This document shows, piece by piece, positions 1 through 10,723 of a stretch of DNA of 64,000 nt (positions within the stretch are counted from its first letter, which is position 1; every line of letters begins with the position of its first letter). The stretch spans positions 310,001-374,000 of the forward strand of contig NZ_LWMI01000006.1 in NCBI RefSeq assembly GCF_001640365.1. Direction: 5' to 3'. The notes under the pieces are model-generated. The model ran no database searches and was not told where the DNA came from. It saw only the letters and a list, made by a program, of their open reading frames with translations. A program made the translations under genes and the position numbers. The stretch is from Candidatus Arsenophonus triatominarum. Its GTDB lineage: Bacteria; Pseudomonadota; Gammaproteobacteria; Enterobacterales; Enterobacteriaceae.

Positions 1-245
1 CAAACACCGAATCGCTCTGCCCGTTCCTTTTGGTAAGCATCTGGATACTGTTCCACATCTTTTGCTAAAGCATTTTTATCGAGCTTCCTCTTACGTGGCG
101 TTGAATTTTTTGGCTCTGGTCGTTTAAGCCAACGTACTAAAGACGCTTTTCCAATACGGAATTGTTTCGCAGTTTCTCGAATTGTTAAACCTTCGGCTTT
201 CCTTACAGATATTACTTTACGTCGAAAATCAATTGTATAACTCAT
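1..245 (-). CDS. IS630 transposase OrfA, partial
   Basis: This is the N-terminal half of the transposase, starting MSYTIDFRRK, with a helix-turn-helix (TIRETAKQFRIGKASLVRWL). It binds the element ends. The 3' part lies outside the window. Confidence 0.8.
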   Translation of the reverse strand, partial: MSYTIDFRRKVISVRKAEGLTIRETAKQFRIGKASLVRWLKRPEPKNSTPRKRKLDKNALAKDVEQYPDAYQKERAERFGV

Positions 246-281
246 AACACACCTTGTGATCAAAATTAAGTCGCCTAGCTA
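1..281 (-). mobile_element. IS630-family element, copy 1 (cut by window start)
   Basis: This is the 5' end of an IS630-family element that reads leftward out of the window. Its terminal repeat ends at 281, and the TA target duplication is 282-283. The flank is an IS5-type transposase gene, so it is a nested insertion. The complete element elsewhere in the window is 881 bp. Confidence 0.9.
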
Positions 282-1633
<1,352 letters not shown>

Positions 1634-1651
1634 TAGGCGACTTAATTTTGA

Positions 1652-2175
1652 TTACAGCATATGTATTAAAAACAGGTCATCGATAGTGCATCCTGTTTCC
1701 ATCTTTTTACGTTTAGCTTGAGACCATTTATGTTCTATAGGATTTAAATCTGGTGAATACACAGGCAAATATTCTATCTGGTGTCCTGCGTTTATAATTG
1801 CCTGTTCAATATTCTTACCTTTGTGAAAGCTAGCGTTGTCCATAAAAATAACAGAATTTTCAGGAAGTTCTGGGAGCAATATTTTTGTGATCCAAACATA
1901 AAAAACATCACGATTAATATTGCAATCAAATAATCCGATAGCAAAAAGGGTTGTTCCCAATAAAGCGCCAATAACATTTGTTCTTCCCTTAGCACCCCAG
2001 TTTTTCAGGCCAAAACAACGGTGACCTTTTGGGGAATAGCCGTGAGTTCGTGGAGTGTCATGTGAAAAACCACTTTCATCAATAAAAACAACAGATTTAT
2101 CTTTTTTTTCATACTGTTGTCTTTTTTGCTGATGTGCCAGCCTGTCGCTTTCGTTGGTTTTTGGATGGAATAGAG
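1652..2175 (-). CDS. IS630 transposase OrfB
   Basis: This is the catalytic half of the transposase, with DDE residues in FIDESG, FMDNASFHK and DLNPIEHKW. It has no start of its own and needs a frame change from OrfA at the A8 tract. Confidence 0.8.
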
Positions 2176-2440
2176 TTTTTTTTATAGGTTAATCCCAGCT
2201 TTTTAAGGGATTGCCAAATAGTCTTTTTACAAACACCGAATCGCTCTGCCCGTTCCTTTTGGTAAGCATCTGGATACTGTTCCACATCTTTTGCTAAAGC
2301 ATTTTTATCGAGCTTCCTCTTACGTGGCGTTGAATTTTTTGGCTCTGGTCGTTTAAGCCAACGTACTAAAGACGCTTTTCCAATACGGAATTGTTTCGCA
2401 GTTTCTCGAATTGTTAAACCTTCGGCTTTCCTTACAGATA
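2109..2440 (-). pseudogene. IS630 transposase OrfA, N-terminus missing
   Basis: The first 12 or so codons are cut off by the insertion of IS630 copy 3. The remainder is the same as in complete copies. Confidence 0.75.
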
Positions 2441-2476
2441 TAGCTAGGCGACTTAATTTTGATTACAAGGTGTGTT

Positions 2477-2842
2477 ATGAGTTATACAATTGATTTTCGA
2501 CGTAAAGTAATATCTGTAAGGAAAGCCGAAGGTTTAACAATTCGAGAAACTGCGAAACAATTCCGTATTGGAAAAGCGTCTTTAGTACGTTGGCTTAAAC
2601 GACCAGAGCCAAAAAATTCAACGCCACGTAAGAGGAAGCTCGATAAAAATGCTTTAGCAAAAGATGTGGAACAGTATCCAGATGCTTACCAAAAGGAACG
2701 GGCAGAGCGATTCGGTGTTTGTAAAAAGACTATTTGGCAATCCCTTAAAAAGCTGGGATTAACCTATAAAAAAAACTCTATTCCATCCAAAAACCAACGA
2801 AAGCGACAGGCTGGCACATCAGCAAAAAAGACAACAGTATGA
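2477..2842 (+). CDS. IS630 transposase OrfA
   Basis: This 121-residue product starts MSYTID and carries the helix-turn-helix DNA-binding region. The frame passes through A8 (2768-2775) and stops at TGA 2840-2842. Removing one A would join it to OrfB as a single protein of about 273 residues. Confidence 0.85.
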   Translation: MSYTIDFRRKVISVRKAEGLTIRETAKQFRIGKASLVRWLKRPEPKNSTPRKRKLDKNALAKDVEQYPDAYQKERAERFGVCKKTIWQSLKKLGLTYKKNSIPSKNQRKRQAGTSAKKTTV

Positions 2843-3299
2843 AAAAAAAGATAAATCTGTTGTTTTTATTGATGAAAGTGGTTTTTCACATGACACTCCA
2901 CGAACTCACGGCTATTCCCCAAAAGGTCACCGTTGTTTTGGCCTGAAAAACTGGGGTGCTAAGGGAAGAACAAATGTTATTGGCGCTTTATTGGGAACAA
3001 CCCTTTTTGCTATCGGATTATTTGATTGCAATATTAATCGTGATGTTTTTTATGTTTGGATCACAAAAATATTGCTCCCAGAACTTCCTGAAAATTCTGT
3101 TATTTTTATGGACAACGCTAGCTTTCACAAAGGTAAGAATATTGAACAGGCAATTATAAACGCAGGACACCAGATAGAATATTTGCCTGTGTATTCACCA
3201 GATTTAAATCCTATAGAACATAAATGGTCTCAAGCTAAACGTAAAAAGATGGAAACAGGATGCACTATCGATGACCTGTTTTTAATACATATGCTGTAA
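2776..3299 (+). CDS. IS630 transposase OrfB
   Basis: This open frame begins just after the A8 tract and contains the full DDE catalytic core (FIDESG, FMDNASFHK, DLNPIEHKW). It lies one base out of frame with OrfA. The first ordinary start codon in the frame is TTG at 2991, which is beyond the first catalytic Asp, so independent translation would not give an active enzyme. Confidence 0.85.
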
Positions 3300-3321
3300 T
3301 CAAAATTAAGTCGCCTAGCTA

Positions 3322-3770
3322 TATGACTGACGAAACGAGGAAAATTGGATTTATCCCCATGATCAAAAATGGGCGCCGTCACGATAAACGCTTACTCGAT
3401 AAAGTCGATATAATTCGCCATATTCCCCCTGAGGTAACCATCTGGGCCGATACCGGTTTTCAAGGTATAGATAAACAGCATCCTAATACACAAATCCCAA
3501 AAAAAGGAACTCGAAAAAGACCTTTATCGCCTGAACAAAAACAAGAAAATAAAATAATCTCGGGCATCCGTATTACGGTTGAACACGCCATCGCGGGTAT
3601 CAAGCGCCTCGGTTGTATGACCCAAATTTTACGGAATCGTAGACCCTTTATTGATGATACCTTTTTACTCCTTAGTGCCGGTCTTTGGAATTTCCATCTC
3701 AGAACAGCCTAAAATTTACTTCAATCACCGAAATACCCTTATTTCACTATTAAGCAACACGCTTTTTGTA
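3322..3770 (+). mobile_element. IS5-family element, 3' part
   Basis: This is the 3' half of the IS5-type element, with its right terminal repeat (ACTATTAAGCAACACGCT) ending near 3770. The break is at the same TA as in the 5' half found at 8307-8900. Confidence 0.8.
3323..3712 (+). pseudogene. IS5-family transposase, C-terminal part
   Basis: The 129 residues start MTDETRKIGF and end LLLSAGLWNFHLRTA. They carry the second and third catalytic regions (WADTGFQG, RITVEHAIAGIKR). The first catalytic Asp lies in the missing half. Confidence 0.8.
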
Positions 3771-3772
3771 AC

Positions 3773-4102
3773 AGCGAACTGCCTATTGAGCAGATTTGGA
3801 ATATCAATACGTTCATTTCCACCGCGGTTGTATTTATGTTTTCGCTCTTGGCAACTGACGATGATTAATTCTTTCATCAACTTACCCGCTAACCACCGCC
3901 CAAGTTTCACGTTGTGTGTATTGGTAACCATCGTGGCGACAGTCCTTGCGCCAGCAGAGCCGCCACTAACGTTCCACGCTTCGCTGACTAGGCTACGTTT
4001 TATCGTCCGCTCAATATCTTGCTCCTTAGGCCGACACCAATAGCGATAACTGCTTCGGTGAACATTAAAAATACGACACAAAGTTTTCACCGGATAAAGC
4101 AC
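3773..4102 (-). pseudogene. IS3-family transposase OrfB, N-terminal part
   Basis: This is the HTH_21 region ([21 protein letters not shown] through [11 protein letters not shown]) that precedes the integrase core. It is cut off by the IS5-type element before the first catalytic Asp. Confidence 0.75.
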
Positions 4103-4119
4103 TCTTAGCTTTTCAACTA

Positions 4120-4417
<298 letters not shown>

Positions 4418-4490
4418 TTCGGCACCTATAAAAATTATGAGGTAAGAATATCACCTCAACTTAGGTGGCCAAATTTAGTATGCCACTACA

Positions 4491-5053
4491 AGTCAATTAA
4501 GGGAAAGTGCACGGGTCTGTCGGTTACGGATTCGCCGGCATAAAGTCTTCGATGGGATAGCTGAACGAGGAAAAACCTCAACAGGTTGGTTCTTTGGTTT
4601 CAAACTTCATGTAATTATCAATCATTTGGGGGAAATACTCAGTTTTCGACTTACACCAGGAAACGCAGATGATCGGAAACCATTACCTGAGCTGATAAAA
4701 GATCTTTCTGGTTGTTTGTATGCGGATAAAGGGTATTTATCGGCTTCACTGAAACAGCAACTGAAAACAATGGGAATTAACCTTATAACGAATATCAAGA
4801 AGAAAATGAAGCCTGTTGAACAGACTTGTTTCGACAAAGTCATCTTGCGTCATCGTTCTGCCATTGAAACGGTATTTGATGAGTTAAAAAATCTTTGTCA
4901 GATAGCGCATACGCGGCACCGCTCTCCTGCTAACTTTGTAGTGAATTTATTAGCCGGGCTGGTTGCATATTGTTTAATTCCACCTAAACCAAAGATACCG
5001 GTAGCAGGAACATATCTTCAAGCATAATTGATAATGCTTATCCCGAACTCAGG
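4491..5053 (+). mobile_element. IS982-family element, 3' part
   Basis: The right terminal repeat (TTATCCCGAACTCAGGT) ends at 5053. The left part is cut off by the IS3 insertion. Against the copy at 36.1 kb, a stretch of about 36 bp before GGATTCGCCGGC is deleted, which removes a piece containing an active-site region (DSTPIAMCDN). Confidence 0.8.
4626..5027 (+). pseudogene. IS982-family transposase, C-terminal part
   Basis: The 133 residues MGEILSFRLTPGNADDRKPL to AGTYLQA form the C-terminal DDE region (LYADKGYLS, RSAIETVFDELKN) typical of IS982 transposases. The N-terminal half and the first catalytic Asp are missing. Confidence 0.8.
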
Positions 5054-5114
5054 TTATACATAGTGTTGCAGTTATTATATTGCCTAGTTATAATTTTTTC
5101 AGTTTGATCTGTTG

Positions 5115-5157
5115 CTCAGGACGAACTGAGAAATGTCATTTTATTGGGGACGACCCT
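5115..5157 (+). promoter_or_regulatory. Guanidine-II (mini-ykkC) riboswitch
   Basis: Two small hairpins each carry an ACGA loop. P1 is CTCAG-GACGAA-CTGAG at 5115-5130, and P2 is GGGG-ACGA-CCCT at 5146-5157. They are 15 bases apart and sit just ahead of the sugE Shine-Dalgarno (TAGGAGG, 5164-5170). Tandem ACGR-loop hairpins before a SugE/Gdx gene are the defining architecture of the guanidine-II class. By family knowledge, bound guanidinium pairs the two loops and frees the ribosome-binding site; this is inferred here from sequence only. Confidence 0.85.
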
Positions 5158-5174
5158 AGTTGTTAGGAGGAATG

Positions 5175-5489
5175 ATGGCCTGGTTAATTTTATTAATAGC
5201 CGGTTTACTTGAAATCGTTTGGGCAATAGGATTGAAATATACCCAAGGATTTACCAGATTAACCCCCAGTATTATTACTTTAGTTGCCATGTTGTTAAGT
5301 GTAGTGTTATTAGCTTATGCAATAAAAACATTACCGACAGGTACTGCATATGCTGTTTGGACAGGTATTGGTGCAGTTGGCACGGCGATAATTGGGATTA
5401 TTTTTCTTGGTGAATCAGCTAGTTTATTCCGCTTATTAAGCCTGGGGCTAATTTTTGCTGGGATTATTGGGCTAAAACTGGCACATTAA
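5175..5489 (+). CDS. sugE: Guanidinium exporter Gdx/SugE (small multidrug resistance family)
   Basis: This 104-residue inner-membrane protein has four hydrophobic segments, the length and pattern of the SMR family. It is close to E. coli SugE throughout ([45 protein letters not shown]). The conserved glutamate in helix 1 (E13) that couples proton and guanidinium transport is present. The start chosen is the ATG at 5175 (MAWL, matching the family), four bases after a strong AGGAGG; an ATG at 5172 is too close to it. The guanidine-II riboswitch ahead of it supports the guanidinium-export role. The gene is intact although mobile elements flank it on both sides. Confidence 0.93.
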   Translation: MAWLILLIAGLLEIVWAIGLKYTQGFTRLTPSIITLVAMLLSVVLLAYAIKTLPTGTAYAVWTGIGAVGTAIIGIIFLGESASLFRLLSLGLIFAGIIGLKLAH

Positions 5490-5838
5490 TTTTAAAGTCA
5501 TTTATTATAGTCAAATATTTATTTTGTCATGGCATATTTAATACCGTGCGTGGATATTTATTCATGCCCTGATTAATTTAGTACTGAATTCCTCTAATCA
5601 TAATTAAAATTTGTATCGATAATAAGTGAGTTTATTTATATATTTTTTGCTAGTGGTGTGTTTTATGCAAAGAATCGACACGGCAAATTTGAAATATAAT
5701 CAGAATAAAATAAATTAATAAACTATTTAGAAAATATTATTTATTTTATTACTGAATTTGGTAAATATTATTTTCATATCATAAAAAAGATAATATTATT
5801 CAATAATAAAAATCTTATTATAATCTTTTTAATACTAG
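5490..5838. other. AT-rich intergenic stretch, no gene seen
   Basis: There are about 350 bases of very AT-rich sequence between sugE and the IS701-like element. No open frame with a convincing start, no hairpin terminator and no recognisable gene remnant was seen. Confidence 0.6.
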
Positions 5839-6760
5839 CACGAGTTACGCACAAACCTAATTAGGGTACGCTAATAAAACACGGATGTGCTCAGTAATAG
5901 CATTTTTGATTACGTCCCAATTTTGTTGATAAAGGGTTATTTTTTCAGATATACGACGTTTATGTTGTTCAAACCACGCAGAAATAGCGAGAAAAATATG
6001 ATTTCTTTGCGCTCGGCTCGTGCGAGCCTGACAGCGTTCAATACCACAATTTTGTTTAACTTCTCGATGATAAACTTCAACAGACCAACGAGCATCCATG
6101 ATAGATTTGACGTATTGACGGGTGTGATTGTCTTTGTTTGTTACTCTGTAATAAATACGGCCGTTTTTGGCTGTAAATTTGAAAACTGTCACCCAACCGT
6201 AGCCTCGTAAGTGTATTGGAGTTCCTTCTTCTGAGATGTCTAACTTGTTCAGTAGTTTGTTATGGTTAACAATCCTGTTTTTCCTCAGCGTGGTTACCCA
6301 AACCCAACCATGAGAGCGAATTGATTTCAGATTATCCAGGCTAGAATACCAGGCATCCATCACTACCGCTTCTGGTATTTAGCAAGAGCGAGCATTTCGG
6401 AAAAGTGCGTGTTTTTTGTTTTTCCATCGGAATCTTTATCATAAATACGATAATCAATAGGAATTGATCCAACAGTTGTTAGATTATGACAACGTAAATT
6501 AACTAAACCTATGCCAGCAATGACATCATGTTCATTACCTGAATATTGATAATGGACCATCTCTATTTTTTTACTACGTGTTTTGGCAATCAATGTATCA
6601 TCGGCAATTAGTACGCAAGGGCTTTTTTTGTCTATAGAAGGTTGAACTAATCGCCATAAGTCTTTAGGTCGAAAACATCTACTTTTTAGCCATCGGCTAA
6701 CAGTGTCATGAGATAAAGGCGATGGGCTTACTTCTGATAACGCCAAACCAGAGTATCTAA
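5839..6760 (-). mobile_element. IS701-like element, 5' end missing
   Basis: The 3' terminal repeat (CACGAGTTACGCA, one mismatch) starts at 5839. The 5' end is cut at 6760 by a MITE that has the same terminal sequence. About 90 bp of the 5' end are absent here; the equivalent piece sits next to another MITE at 13733-13836. Confidence 0.85.
5857..6746 (-). pseudogene. IS701-like DDE transposase, broken
   Basis: Two frames (6363-6746 and 5857-6363) together match the 324-residue transposase at 47246-48220. About 14 bp around 6380 (the segment encoding KKRGI) are lost, which shifts the frame. Catalytic regions VLIADDTLIAK, VVMDAWYSS and DARWSVEVYHREVKQ are present. The family name is tentative (IS701/IS4-like). 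Confidence 0.8.
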
Positions 6761-6951
6761 CACGAGTTTCGCACCAATAAAAAACGCTCTATTTTTAAGT
6801 TTAATTCAGCATAATATATAAATAGACAAAGTCTTATAAATTAAAAGCAACTTATTGTAATTTAAACAAATTTATACGTTTTAGTAACTTGCAAATTAAC
6901 CATTGCTTTTAAGCCATTTCTGGAATTTTATATGCCTGTGCGAAACTCGTG
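6761..6951 (-). repeat. MITE copy 1
   Basis: Ends CACGAGTTTCGCA/TGCGAAACTCGTG. It is inserted in, or recombined with, the IS701-like copy on its left; the right flank is an IS21 end, so there is no matching target duplication. Confidence 0.9.
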
Positions 6952-6955
6952 TTAA

Positions 6956-7382
6956 TGTCACCGATCATGCAAAACTGATCCACTTGTGGTATTATTCGTA
7001 CATTTTTGTACGGGTAATTTATGTTAACCAAGGAGATATTTGTGGATATTCATGTTCGTTTTGCACAAGGACAAAGCATTAGAAAAATGGCCCGTGAACT
7101 GGGCATTTCCCGTAACACCGTAAAACATCATTTACAACAGCAGGAGATGCCAACTTATGCTAAAAGAAGTCAACAATCGAGTAAACTGGCACCCTTTAAA
7201 CCTTATTTGCTTCAGCGAATTGAATTGGCTAAACCTGATTGGATCCCTGCAACAGTCCTATTTGATGAGGTAGTTGAAAGAGGCTATCAAGGCGGCGGTA
7301 TTGCTCAGTTACGTCGATTTGTTTGTCAATTTAAACCAAGCATTGTTCCCAAACCTGTCGTCCGTTTTGAAACACAGCCAGG
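6956..7382 (+). mobile_element. IS21-family element, 5' fragment
   Basis: The left end TGTCACCGATCATGCAAAAC is followed by the start of istA. The fragment is cut at 7382 by the end of an IS481-type element (TGTAGTAGCTCAGACTTAAT). Confidence 0.75.
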
Positions 7383-7401
7383 TGTAGTAGCTCAGACTTA
7401 A
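7021..7401 (+). pseudogene. istA: IS21 transposase IstA, N-terminal fragment
   Basis: The 126-residue frame starts MLTKEIFVDIHVRFAQGQSI with a helix-turn-helix (IRKMARELGISRNTVKHHL). Only the DNA-binding region of an IstA of about 500 residues remains. The last few codons come from the IS481 end that truncates it. Confidence 0.8.
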
Positions 7402-7425
7402 TCTGACAGTTACCCGTTATTTATA
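7383..7425 (+). mobile_element. IS481-type element, terminal fragment
   Basis: These bases match, with one difference, the 5' end of the IS481 element at 9627-9669 on the other strand. IS630 copy 4 is inserted at a TA in this end, and the rest of the element is gone. Confidence 0.7.
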
Positions 7426-7461
7426 TAGCTAGGCGACTTAATTTTGATTACAAGGTGTGTT

Positions 7462-7827
7462 ATGAGTTATACAATTGATTTTCGACGTAAAGTAATATCT
7501 GTAAGGAAAGCCGAAGGTTTAACAATTCGAGAAACTGCGAAACAATTCCGTATTGGAAAAGCGTCTTTAGTACGTTGGCTTAAACGACCAGAGCCAAAAA
7601 ATTCAACGCCACGTAAGAGGAAGCTCGATAAAAATGCTTTAGCAAAAGATGTGGAACAGTATCCAGATGCTTACCAAAAGGAACGGGCAGAGCGATTCGG
7701 TGTTTGTAAAAAGACTATTTGGCAATCCCTTAAAAAGCTGGGATTAACCTATAAAAAAAACTCTATTCCATCCAAAAACCAACGAAAGCGACAGGCTGGC
7801 ACATCAGCAAAAAAGACAACAGTATGA
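7462..7827 (+). CDS. IS630 transposase OrfA
   Basis: Identical in layout to copy 3, with the A8 tract and TGA stop at the same offsets. Confidence 0.85.
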   Translation: MSYTIDFRRKVISVRKAEGLTIRETAKQFRIGKASLVRWLKRPEPKNSTPRKRKLDKNALAKDVEQYPDAYQKERAERFGVCKKTIWQSLKKLGLTYKKNSIPSKNQRKRQAGTSAKKTTV

Positions 7828-8284
7828 AAAAAAAGATAAATCTGTTGTTTTTATTGATGAAAGTGGTTTTTCACATGACACTCCACGAACTCACGGCTAT
7901 TCCCCAAAAGGTCACCGTTGTTTTGGCCTGAAAAACTGGGGTGCTAAGGGAAGAACAAATGTTATTGGCGCTTTATTGGGAACAACCCTTTTTGCTATCG
8001 GATTATTTGATTGCAATATTAATCGTGATGTTTTTTATGTTTGGATCACAAAAATATTGCTCCCAGAACTTCCTGAAAATTCTGTTATTTTTATGGACAA
8101 CGCTAGCTTTCACAAAGGTAAGAATATTGAACAGGCAATTATAAACGCAGGACACCAGATAGAATATTTGCCGGTGTATTCACCAGATTTAAATCCTATA
8201 GAACATAAATGGTCTCAAGCTAAACGTAAAAAGATGGAAACAGGATGCACTATCGATGACCTGTTTTTAATACATATGCTGTAA
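7761..8284 (+). CDS. IS630 transposase OrfB
   Basis: Catalytic half with all three DDE regions. One silent change (GCCGGTG for GCCTGTG near 8170) separates it from copy 3. Confidence 0.85.
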
Positions 8285-8817
8285 TCAAAATTAAGTCGCC
8301 TAGCTATAATAAGCCCTTTTCGAGTGGTCTGTCTTTTCTTTCCCGAATACATTTTTTTTCGCCGACGCAGATTCTTAGGCTTTTGGACAGGTCGCTCTGT
8401 CCCATCAATAAAGACGTCTTTAACTCCAGGAAAGGCGCGAAAAAATTCCTCAGCAGAGCGAATTTGACGAGCGGGCAAAACACATTCTCGCCCCAAGGTC
8501 ATCTCTAAAACCGGCAATAATATTTTTACCCAGCGACATACCCGTGTTCTATCTAAACCAAAAAGAAGTCCTTGCAAATCATAGGTCGGATAACATTTTA
8601 AATACAATAAAATAAAAAGTAGTTTATCTAATGGGGTTGGGATAAATCCTTTCTGCCCTGCACCCATCTGCCGCTCGTGATCTTTTCGATTCTTTTTCCG
8701 ATAAATCAAATAACAAGCTGAAAATTCAGCGGCTAAATTTTTCAATTCTTCGACTGATAATCCAATGATTGCTTTACATAAACGATTATCTCGTAACAAC
8801 CGCTCTTTGTTGATCAT
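8215..8817 (-). pseudogene. IS5-family transposase, N-terminal part
   Basis: The first 170 or so residues (MINKERLLRDN to RQTTRKGLI) are intact, with A8 in the RRRKKMYSG region. The frame then runs into IS630 sequence. It contains the helix-turn-helix and the first catalytic Asp (FIDGTE) only. Confidence 0.8.
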
Positions 8818-8900
8818 TTCAAACCGTTATTTTCTAAGTTAAACCTCTTTTTATTGTCTATAGCGTGACAAAAAATGCAAGTCTCTATTCAGCAACTATT
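8307..8900 (-). mobile_element. IS5-family element, 5' part
   Basis: The left terminal repeat ends near 8900 beside an IS481 remnant. The break at 8307 is the same TA as that bordering the 3' part at 3322. Confidence 0.8.
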
Positions 8901-8906
8901 TTAATG

Positions 8907-9495
8907 AACGACTTTACTGTAAGTATCAATGTAAGTTTGTTGATAAACACGACCAACGCCTTTTAAATGACCGACATAAAAAGTATCTTGTGAACCCAGA
9001 TAACCTGGATGCGCTGTTTCAATCTCACCACAGGCTTCATCATCTTGCGCTTTCTTTTCTAGAGCACTGATTTGTGATTCTGACAGGATAATTCCTTCTG
9101 TTGCGATTTTATCTTCAAGCGCTTTTAGGCGTTTTGTAAAATTTTCGAGATTATGGCGCAGCCAAATAGAGCGAACGCCACTCCCCGAAACAAAAATGCC
9201 CTTTTTTTCTTAGTTCATTACTACTGCGGTGTTGACCGTGTGCAGGGTATTCAATCGCATACTCAACTACAGTGCTTTCAATCTGTTCATCTACTCTATT
9301 TTTTACGTTAGGCACCCGTCGATTTTGATTAATTAAAGCGTCTATCCCACCATCGTTAACAAGTTCCTGGTAGCGATAAAACGTATCTCGGGATACCCCC
9401 ATAATCTTACAGGCTTTTGAGACGTTATTAAGCTCTTCAGTGAGGTTAAGTAACCCGACTTTATGTTTGATGATAGGATTATTTGTTTGATACAT
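8907..9495 (-). pseudogene. IS481-family transposase, broken
   Basis: The frame starts MYQTNNPIIKHKVGLLNLTE, with a helix-turn-helix (KACKIMGVSRDTFYRYQEL) and the RRVPN and EYPAHGQHR motifs. An extra A in the A7 tract near 9205 shifts the frame after RKKG. The correct frame (IFVSGSGVRSIWLR through VGRVYQQTYIDTYSKVVH) continues to 8907 and is then truncated. Confidence 0.8.
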
Positions 9496-9669
9496 AGAAT
9501 TACCTTTTATTTAATTATCTAATGATGTTAATTAAAACCGGTAACGCTCTTTTTTAAATCAGAATTGTCGGATTAAGTTAAGACTAATACAAAAGATTTA
9601 AATCAAATTTAACCTGACAGATACTGTATAAATAACCGGTAACTGTCAGATTAAGTCTGAGCTACTACA
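8907..9669 (-). mobile_element. IS481-family element, 3' end missing
   Basis: The 5' end (TGTAGTAGCTCAGACTTAAT on the minus strand) is at 9669. The IS5-type element cuts it off near 8907, in the middle of the catalytic domain (YQQTYIDTYSK). Confidence 0.75.
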
Positions 9670-9721
9670 GGCCTGAAAAACCTGATTAATATAAATCACC
9701 ATATCCACCAACTAGCTGATA

Positions 9722-10723
9722 TTAGACAAATATTCTTCTCCATAGATAATTTAAATATGCCAAAATAGCTGTTAGATACTTTTTTTGATAAAAAGTGTGT
9801 TTGTATTTATATTTAAATAAATGTGATTTATTAGCTTTGACTTGAGGTTTTCCTATCCATGGGGAAGCATTTTTAGCATCGATGAAATATTTTGATGAAG
9901 GGTAATTTGTTGCCCATTCGTGCCAAGGTTTGGTAACTCCTATGTAATGAATAAAAACAACACTGTCATTTATTTTCTGAATTTTTTTTCTTAATCCGTA
10001 ATCAATCTTACAAAAGGTGTTCCATTTTGAGTCGATAAAAATCGTCTTGTCAATCAAGATTAAATTCAAAGCATCTTGATCTAGATAAGGTAAAATTTTT
10101 TTTGATAACAATTCAATAGCTTTATTTGAAACATCTGATTTAAACCACTGAGAAGTGCTAATTAACATTAGTCCAGCGTTGAAATAATTTTCATTTAAAC
10201 TATGTGTATCTGGTGACTTATTTCTTTTCTTTCTATCACTATCAGCTACAACAGCTGCAATTTGGTTGTTATTGAAATTAATTTTAGTTAGAGAAGTTAT
10301 ATTACCTTTACAGACAATATCAGCGTCTAGATAAAGTACTTTGTCAATTATTGAGGATAAATAATCGACAAGAATCAACCTAAAATAGGTAGCATATGAC
10401 CAATTTGGGGTTGTTGGTAGCTTTTTCAGTTCTTCACACTCAAGAAGATAGATAGTTATTTTGGTGTTATATTTTTTTGCTAGCTGTGAAAATAGACTTT
10501 TTTGCTCTCCATCAAAAAAGTCAGTAAACACATGAAAATGAAGAACTATATCTTTGTTATGCATTAGTATCGAAGTGATAGAGACTCCAGCTCCAAATAG
10601 AAAGTTTTTGTCTACTCCATAAGCTATATTGAATACATTATCTGAATAACTTAATTTCTCATCAGCTAGATTAACGATCTTTGTTACTAATTTAGTAGCT
10701 TCAAACGCACTTTCTCTAATCAT
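9722..10723 (-). CDS. Lipopolysaccharide-core glycosyltransferase, family 8 (WaaI/WaaO/WaaJ-like)
   Basis: This intact 333-residue protein resembles enterobacterial WaaI/WaaO/WaaJ along its whole length. The N-terminal FNIAYGVDKNFLFGAGVSI is followed by the metal-binding DXD in LYLDADIVCKG (about residues 130-140), then NYFNAGLMLI, LDQDALNLI and HYIGVTKPWHEW. These enzymes add glucose or galactose from the UDP-sugar to the outer core on the cytoplasmic face. The start is ATG 10723, after TTACGGGTAAACA. It is alone, with no waa neighbours, between an IS481 remnant and a MITE/IS701 fragment. It is either a surviving piece of a waa cluster or an islet moved by rearrangement. Sugar and linkage cannot be told from sequence. 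Confidence 0.85.
   Translation of the reverse strand: MIRESAFEATKLVTKIVNLADEKLSYSDNVFNIAYGVDKNFLFGAGVSITSILMHNKDIVLHFHVFTDFFDGEQKSLFSQLAKKYNTKITIYLLECEELKKLPTTPNWSYATYFRLILVDYLSSIIDKVLYLDADIVCKGNITSLTKINFNNNQIAAVVADSDRKKRNKSPDTHSLNENYFNAGLMLISTSQWFKSDVSNKAIELLSKKILPYLDQDALNLILIDKTIFIDSKWNTFCKIDYGLRKKIQKINDSVVFIHYIGVTKPWHEWATNYPSSKYFIDAKNASPWIGKPQVKANKSHLFKYKYKHTFYQKKYLTAILAYLNYLWRRIFV

Larger units (their letters stand above)
2441..3321 (+). mobile_element. IS630-family element, copy 3
   Basis: This is a complete 881-bp element with 29-bp terminal inverted repeats starting TAGCTAGGCGACTTAATTTT. TA lies on both sides (2439-2440 and 3322-3323). The left flank is IS630 copy 2 and the right flank is the 3' half of an IS5-type element. 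The flanks do not belong together, so one side has been exchanged. Confidence 0.93.
7426..8306 (+). mobile_element. IS630-family element, copy 4
   Basis: This copy is complete at 881 bp, with TA at 7424-7425 and 8307-8308. The left flank is an IS481 end and the right flank is the 5' half of an IS5-type element, so the two sides come from different insertions. Confidence 0.93.

Noticed and set aside
2956..3159. Recurring 67-codon frame starting MLREEQMLLAL in each IS630 copy
   Set aside because: It is an alternative frame over the OrfB coding region, which carries the DDE motifs, and it follows the element everywhere without independent signs of selection.
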